In this document: positions 15,804-19,660 of the stretch, piece after piece
How the letters are laid out: every line of letters begins with the position of its first letter
Numbering within the stretch: the stretch's first letter is position 1
Origin: an uncultured Verrucomicrobiales bacterium
GTDB lineage: Bacteria; Verrucomicrobiota; Verrucomicrobiia; Limisphaerales; JACDHS01
DNA length: 19,660 nt
Direction of reading: 5' to 3'
Assembly (NCBI GenBank): GCA_937983475.1
Contig: CALJZV010000213.1
Span: 1 to 19,660 of the forward strand
Position numbers and translations under genes: made by a program
The notes under the pieces: generated by a model
What the model saw: only the letters and a program-made list of their open reading frames with translations
Database searches by the model: none
What the model was told of the DNA's origin: nothing

Positions 15804-16181
15804 ATGCTCACCTCAGAGGAAAAAAAGGAACTATGGATTGTTCGAGTCCTGATTTTCTTTGTCGTTTTGCTCTTCGCATTTTGGCTTTTCCCAAAAGTCT
15901 CACGACCCAATAAAAGGTTTCCAGCCTCCAATACATGCATTGCCTGGCTCAAACAGCTTTCCGGCGCGAAGGAGCAATGGGCCTTGGACAACCGCAAAGC
16001 CAAGGGCGATCTGCCCGACTGGACCGACATTGTCGGTGAACGGCGTTACATCAAAATCTCTCGGGCCTGCCCCGCGGGCGGCATCTACTCGTTGAATCCC
16101 GTCGGCCAACCGCCCACATGCAGCGTGGGAACCAATGACAGCGCGCCTCATGTGCTGTCACCATTGATTACAAGGGAGTAG
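15804..16181 (+). CDS. Small membrane-anchored pseudopilin-like protein
   Basis: This 125-residue protein has a short charged N-terminus, one membrane segment (about 11-29) and an extracytoplasmic part with CIAWLKQLSGAKEQWALDN (45-63), a W-x-D motif (73-75), YIK (82-84) and CPAGGIYSLNPVG (89-101) with a further C106. That pattern resembles the C-terminal half of the small pseudopilin-like proteins common in Verrucomicrobia. The usual prepilin cleavage and methylation motif (G followed by FTLIE) is absent, so it is unlikely to be processed by prepilin peptidase. It begins 9 bases after the spermidine-synthase-like gene, probably in the same transcript. The function is unknown. Confidence 0.72.
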   Translation: MLTSEEKKELWIVRVLIFFVVLLFAFWLFPKVSRPNKRFPASNTCIAWLKQLSGAKEQWALDNRKAKGDLPDWTDIVGERRYIKISRACPAGGIYSLNPVGQPPTCSVGTNDSAPHVLSPLITRE

Positions 16182-16323
16182 GCAGTGAACTGCCGCATTT
16201 CAACTTGATGGCTTGTTGTTTGCCTCCTAAGACAAGGCCGGGAAAATGTACCGCATCAATTACTCGCCAGGATCGGGAACCAACGCGCCTTGAAATCGCA
16301 AAAACAATGCCCAAGCCGGAAGG

Positions 16324-16653
16324 TCAGAATCGATGCTCGATCCGCACCACCCGAATCTTGTCCTCCCGATGCATCAGCGTGTCCCACCATTCGCTGCCGG
16401 CGTGCCGGTAGCGGATTTGCAAGCCTCCGGCCTGTCCGCTGAAGAACAGATGCCGCCCCGCCTCCAGTGACATGAATCCGCACACTGCATAATGTCCTGT
16501 GGCAAGGCGAGGCATGACATCAAGAGCGTCGCCGCAGGCGGCGATATCGTCGCACACGTATGCGGCCGTCTCATTGTCAATCCATGCGTTCTGCAGGTCA
16601 GGCAGGGAAAGCGTTTCGTGGGACGGATGGTCTGGTTTGGCTTGGTTTTTCAT
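16324..16653 (-). CDS. Unrecognised 109-residue protein in the nap operon
   Basis: I do not recognise this family. I start it at the ATG at 16653 because GGAGG stands 5 bases upstream. The product is hydrophilic, without a signal peptide or membrane segment, and has three cysteines (C34, C40, C58), a WIDNETAAYVCDD stretch (24-36) and a basic C-terminus. Its start lies inside the preceding NapF-like gene (56-base overlap in another frame), so it belongs to the nap transcript. It does not look like NapD, NapE or NapC. A cytoplasmic accessory role in nitrate reductase assembly or control is only a guess from context. Confidence 0.7.
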   Translation of the reverse strand: MKNQAKPDHPSHETLSLPDLQNAWIDNETAAYVCDDIAACGDALDVMPRLATGHYAVCGFMSLEAGRHLFFSGQAGGLQIRYRHAGSEWWDTLMHREDKIRVVRIEHRF

Positions 16654-16981
16654 TTTTTCCTCCCTCAATGGTGATGGTCCGCCGCGCCAGCAGCAAAACC
16701 GCGTTCTGCGGCGCGGGGCAGACATCGCGGCAGACGGTGCAACCGGTGCAGGCGTCGGCGTTCACTCGTGGAATTCCGCGCTCAATTACAATCGCCTCCG
16801 CCTCGGGACAACGCTCGCGGCAGACAGAGCACGGAAGATTCCGGTAAGCCAAGCAATAGCGCCCCTGAATGATGGCCACGCGCGGAATCGAACGCGGATT
16901 GGGCTTCGCCGCCTCAACGGTGCGCTTCACCGATTGCAGGCAGCGCGAAAACAGCTCCCGGCGTGATAGTTCATGGATCAC
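16598..16981 (-). CDS. NapF-like ferredoxin, two [4Fe-4S] clusters
   Basis: The 127-residue protein has two iron-sulphur motifs: C43-x7-C51-x2-C54-x3-C58-P, the irregular pattern seen in NapF, and a classical C78-x2-C81-x2-C84-x3-C88-P. The N-terminus (IHELSRRELFSRCL) resembles the start of NapF proteins, which are cytoplasmic and interact with NapA during maturation. The start is a GTG that overlaps the stop of the cytochrome gene as GTGA, with AAGGAG 7 bases upstream. The C-terminal tail after residue about 105 is encoded in the region that also starts the next gene. A general ferredoxin role is the alternative. Confidence 0.85.
   Translation of the reverse strand: MIHELSRRELFSRCLQSVKRTVEAAKPNPRSIPRVAIIQGRYCLAYRNLPCSVCRERCPEAEAIVIERGIPRVNADACTGCTVCRDVCPAPQNAVLLLARRTITIEGGKNEKPSQTRPSVPRNAFPA
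16659..16663 (-). promoter_or_regulatory. Shine-Dalgarno GGAGG deciding the 16653 start
   Basis: GGAGG followed by five A residues precedes the ATG at 16653. It lies inside the NapF-like coding sequence and selects this start over the longer open frame reaching 16725. Confidence 0.8.
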
Positions 16982-17787
16982 GGGGAGGCTCCTTTCATTT
17001 CATCATCGGATAAAAAAAGCCGTTGCTCCAATCCCGCGGCCGTAGCGTGGCATTGCAGGCAGTTGACCCGTTCAGGATGGGAGGTGCTTAACGGGCTTGC
17101 CCCTGCGGGCCCGTGACAGCTCAGACAATCGCTGCGCATCCATGTGGGGTGCGGCACGAGCGGCGGCGCGCCCGCAAACGCGCGGGCACCCTTGCCGTAG
17201 GAGGCCAGCCCTTCAAATTCGGATTCGGCCAGGCCGTGCCCGTTTATTTTCTGCAAACTCAAACCAAGGCCGCCAGCGGTCACGTGGCACTGGGTGCAGT
17301 TCTGCATCAGGGCATGGCTCATCTTCGGCGCCACGCGGTCCTTGATGCGCGTGGCCTGTCCATGACAAGCCAGGCAGGACGCCGGCGAAATGGGGTCCAC
17401 CGGATGCGGAATCAGCGGCGGCGCGCCGTCGAATGCCCGGCGGTTTCTTCGTTCCGCGAGGTCCGCCGGCGCATCGGGCGGATGCGCAGTTGAGCCGTCC
17501 GGCCCGGAGGGTTGAACGAGCTTCTTCAGATGGTTTTCCCACCGCGCGTTGGCCTTATAATTGACTGACGGCAACTGCGAATACGATGCCGCCCGCGGGA
17601 CGCCGCTGGCGGTTGGCTGCGATTCCTCCGTCTCGGTGGAGCCTTTGGCGGGATCGCGTCTCAGAGTCGAGCCGCCCTGTTGCAGGCCCATGAAAAAGCC
17701 GCTGACCGCTGCGGTGAGGAGCATTGCGACGACCACCTGCGTGCCCTTGCGGTGCGACGGAAATTTGTTTGGAGCCTCACCGTTCAC
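16978..17787 (-). CDS. Membrane-anchored tetraheme cytochrome c, tandem NapB-like
   Basis: The 269-residue product has one N-terminal membrane anchor (about 17-37), a low-complexity linker and four CxxCH haem motifs: C138/C141/H142, C164/C167/H168, C221/C224/H225 and C243/C246/H247. The haem region falls into two similar halves. Each starts with F-x-GAPPL-(I/V)-PHP (119-129; 204-214), then CL-x-CHG, an SH about 13-20 residues on, and NC-x-QCH. This is the layout of NapB, which normally has only two haems, so the protein looks like a duplicated NapB electron donor to NapA. H128, H158, H213 and H237 are likely distal ligands. I start at the GTG at 17787 because it overlaps the napA stop as GTGA and has GGAG 8 bases upstream; an ATG at 17838 would add 17 residues. 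Confidence 0.85.
   Translation of the reverse strand: MNGEAPNKFPSHRKGTQVVVAMLLTAAVSGFFMGLQQGGSTLRRDPAKGSTETEESQPTASGVPRAASYSQLPSVNYKANARWENHLKKLVQPSGPDGSTAHPPDAPADLAERRNRRAFDGAPPLIPHPVDPISPASCLACHGQATRIKDRVAPKMSHALMQNCTQCHVTAGGLGLSLQKINGHGLAESEFEGLASYGKGARAFAGAPPLVPHPTWMRSDCLSCHGPAGASPLSTSHPERVNCLQCHATAAGLEQRLFLSDDEMKGASP
16989..16994 (-). promoter_or_regulatory. Shine-Dalgarno AAGGAG for the NapF-like gene
   Basis: AAGGAG lies 7 bases upstream of the GTG at 16981 and within the end of the cytochrome gene. It supports a GTG start with translational coupling. Confidence 0.75.
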
Positions 17788-19660
17788 GCGCGTTGCTCCG
17801 GTGAGATAGCCGCGGCCTTCGTCACGGTGGCGGCGCATTTTTTATAGTCCGGCTCGAACGAAATGGGACATGTCGCGTGCAACGTCAGGTCGTTGATCAT
17901 CAGCTTCTGGTCGAAGAAGGGGACAAAGAGCGTGCCGCGCGGCGGATGCCCGCGCCCGTTGAGCCACAACGGCAATGCCAGGCTGCCGCGCCGCGTCTGG
18001 ATAACCACTGTTTCGCCGCTGCGAAGGCCGCGCTCGGCGGCGTCCTGCGGGTGCATTTCGACGTAGGCATGCGGCATCGCGCCGGACAGTTGCGGGATGC
18101 GCATGGTCATCGTGCCGGTGTGCCAGTGCTCCAGCACACGGCCGGTGCACAGCCAGAAGGGATACTGCTTGTCGGGCACTTCGGGCGGCGCTTCGTAGGG
18201 ACAGAACCAAATCTGCGCCCGGTCATCCTTGGTGGTGGAATGATAAAACTGCTGCCCGCGGCCTTTGGCGACAAACGGATCATCGAACTCGGAGAAGCGG
18301 AAGCGCGTCTCGCGCCACGAACCGTCGGGCTGCTCCACCACCGGCCAGCGCAGGCCTCGCGCCTTGACCAGTTCGTCATAGGGCGCGACGTGCTTGTGCT
18401 TGAGCGCGGTAAACGGGCGGTATTCCTCGTAAAGGGCCCGGTCCACGTTGAGATCGTGATAATGTTTCCAGTCCCAGACCGATGCTTCCTTTCCCTGCGC
18501 ATCCTTTATGGAAAATAAAAACCGGCCGTCCTTGTCGCGCATGCCCGGATGGCCCATTTCAAAGAGCTTTCTCGCCACGGCGATGGTCATCCAGGCGTCG
18601 TCACGCGCCTGGCCCGGCGGCTGGACCATCTTGAACCACTGCTGTGTGCGTCGCTCGGAGTTGCCATAGATGCCGTTCTTCTCAACCCACATCGCGGCGG
18701 GAAGCACCAGGTCGGCCAGTTCGGTGGTGGCCGTCGGATAAACGTCCGAAACGATGAGGAACTTCTCGGCGAGGTTTTTCTTGACGTAAAACAGCTTGGG
18801 CAGGTTGGGAAGCGATTGGCCGGGATTGGTCACCTGCACCCAGAGCGTGTCAATGTCGCCGCCCTCGCTTGCGGGCGTGCATAATTTCTCCCACATCAAA
18901 ACGGTGTGATAACCGGGCTTTGGATTGATGCGGCCCTCGGGCAGGTTCCATCGCGCTTCGCAGTCCTTACGATGCACTTCGTTGGCGACCAACCGCCCGC
19001 CAGGGAGCGCGTGGGCCAGCGTGCCGACTTCGCGCACGGTCCCACAGGCCGAAGGCTGTCCCGTGAGGCTCGTGGGCGCGTCGCCCGGCCTGCCGAAATG
19101 GCCGCTGAGCAAATGAATGCCGTGAACCAGCCGGTTGATGGCTGTGCCGCGCGTGTGCTGGTTCATGCCCATGCACCAGAGACTGGTGATGCGCAACTTG
19201 CGCCGTGCAAAGAGACTCGCGAGAAACCGAATGTCCTTGGCGGCAATGCCCGAAATTGTCTCCACGTGCTCGGGTGTGTACGGCTCCAAAGCCTGCTTGT
19301 ATTCCTCGAAGGTGATCGCCCTGCCCATGAGCGACACCGGCTCGGTGTCGGCGCGAAAGTTGCAGAAATTTTCCACGAACGCCCGGTCAAGTCCGCCCTC
19401 CTTGACCAGCAGGTGCGCGATGCCGTTGGCGATGGCCAGGTCGGACTGCGGCTTCATTTCAAAGTAATGATCCGCGAATTCCGTCGTTCGCGTCCGGCGG
19501 GTGCCGAGATCAATCATCATCACCTTTTCGCCGCGCGCCCGGCGGTCCATCACGCGCGAGAAGAGCACCGGATGCATCTCGGCGGGATTGTTGCCCCAGT
19601 TGATGAGCACGTCGCACTGATCCAGGTCGTCGTAGCAGCCCGCAGGCTCATCCACGCCAT
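17784..19660 (-). CDS. napA: Periplasmic nitrate reductase catalytic subunit NapA, 5' end beyond window
   Basis: About 625 codons are present and the frame remains open at the window edge. NapA is the molybdenum bis-MGD subunit that reduces nitrate to nitrite in the periplasm. The visible part begins inside the protein at DEPAGCYDD and INWGNNPAEMHP, followed by LWCMGMNQHTRGTA, LLSGHFGRPGDAPTSLTGQP, ACGTVREVG and, in the C-terminal molybdopterin-binding domain, FWLCTGRVLEHWHTGTMT. By comparison with E. coli NapA (828 residues) roughly the first 200 residues are missing; these would hold the Tat signal, the [4Fe-4S] cysteines and the molybdenum-ligand cysteine, so activity cannot be judged here. 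It is followed by the tetraheme cytochrome with a GTGA overlap. An assimilatory NasA-type enzyme is less likely given this NapB/NapF-like neighbourhood. Confidence 0.93.
   Translation of the reverse strand, partial: GVDEPAGCYDDLDQCDVLINWGNNPAEMHPVLFSRVMDRRARGEKVMMIDLGTRRTRTTEFADHYFEMKPQSDLAIANGIAHLLVKEGGLDRAFVENFCNFRADTEPVSLMGRAITFEEYKQALEPYTPEHVETISGIAAKDIRFLASLFARRKLRITSLWCMGMNQHTRGTAINRLVHGIHLLSGHFGRPGDAPTSLTGQPSACGTVREVGTLAHALPGGRLVANEVHRKDCEARWNLPEGRINPKPGYHTVLMWEKLCTPASEGGDIDTLWVQVTNPGQSLPNLPKLFYVKKNLAEKFLIVSDVYPTATTELADLVLPAAMWVEKNGIYGNSERRTQQWFKMVQPPGQARDDAWMTIAVARKLFEMGHPGMRDKDGRFLFSIKDAQGKEASVWDWKHYHDLNVDRALYEEYRPFTALKHKHVAPYDELVKARGLRWPVVEQPDGSWRETRFRFSEFDDPFVAKGRGQQFYHSTTKDDRAQIWFCPYEAPPEVPDKQYPFWLCTGRVLEHWHTGTMTMRIPQLSGAMPHAYVEMHPQDAAERGLRSGETVVIQTRRGSLALPLWLNGRGHPPRGTLFVPFFDQKLMINDLTLHATCPISFEPDYKKCAATVTKAAAISPEQRA
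17796..17799 (-). promoter_or_regulatory. Shine-Dalgarno GGAG for the tetraheme cytochrome
   Basis: GGAG lies 8 bases upstream of the GTG at 17787, at the very end of napA, whereas no such motif precedes the alternative ATG at 17838. Confidence 0.6.

Noticed and set aside
16182..16323. Convergent gap searched for a terminator or small gene
   Set aside because: I found no stem with a T-run and no short frame with a start signal worth reporting.

Overview
The window is GC-rich bacterial DNA with densely packed genes and no rRNA, tRNA, CRISPR array or phage gene that I can see. A PSCyt1/PSCyt2/PSD1 protein followed by a Tat-exported DUF1501 protein, a Verrucomicrobia-style small pseudopilin-like protein, golvesin-type modules on secreted proteins and mostly Shine-Dalgarno-less starts all point to the Planctomycetes-Verrucomicrobia group. 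Verrucomicrobiota is my best guess; this is inferred from gene content, not from a marker gene.

Left part (131-6485): a large secreted GHL10 glycoside-hydrolase-like protein with several binding modules reads rightwards and ends at a strong hairpin terminator. Converging on it from the right is a leftward nucleotide-rhamnose operon: rfbA (6485-5607), a reductase (5603-4659) that resembles the plant/viral bifunctional epimerase-reductase more than ordinary RmlD, a frameshifted GxxExxY gene (4662-4223) and rfbB (4192-3155). No rfbC is present, which fits a bifunctional enzyme. The GxxExxY gene is bracketed by a 22-bp inverted repeat (21/22), so it looks like a small inserted cassette. rfbB itself contains a heptanucleotide repeat array inside its reading frame.

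Middle part (6584-16181): seven rightward genes. The PSD1/DUF1501 pair probably forms one exported cytochrome-like/sulfatase-like unit. It is followed by a 66-residue LapA-domain membrane protein, the protein AMPylase SelO, a polytopic membrane protein fused to a spermidine-synthase-like domain that lacks the usual catalytic acidic motif, and a small membrane-anchored pseudopilin-like protein.

Right part (19660-16324, leftward): a periplasmic nitrate reductase operon cut by the window end. It holds napA (5' end missing), a membrane-anchored tetraheme cytochrome that looks like two NapB diheme modules in tandem, a NapF-like ferredoxin, and an unrecognised 109-residue protein. These genes overlap (GTGA junctions, then a 56-nt overlap) and, unlike the rest of the window, have good Shine-Dalgarno sequences.

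No gene-free stretch exceeds 300 bases. The longest is the roughly 140-bp gap at 16182-16323 between convergent genes, where I see no clear terminator; the first 130 bases hold only the upstream region of the first gene.
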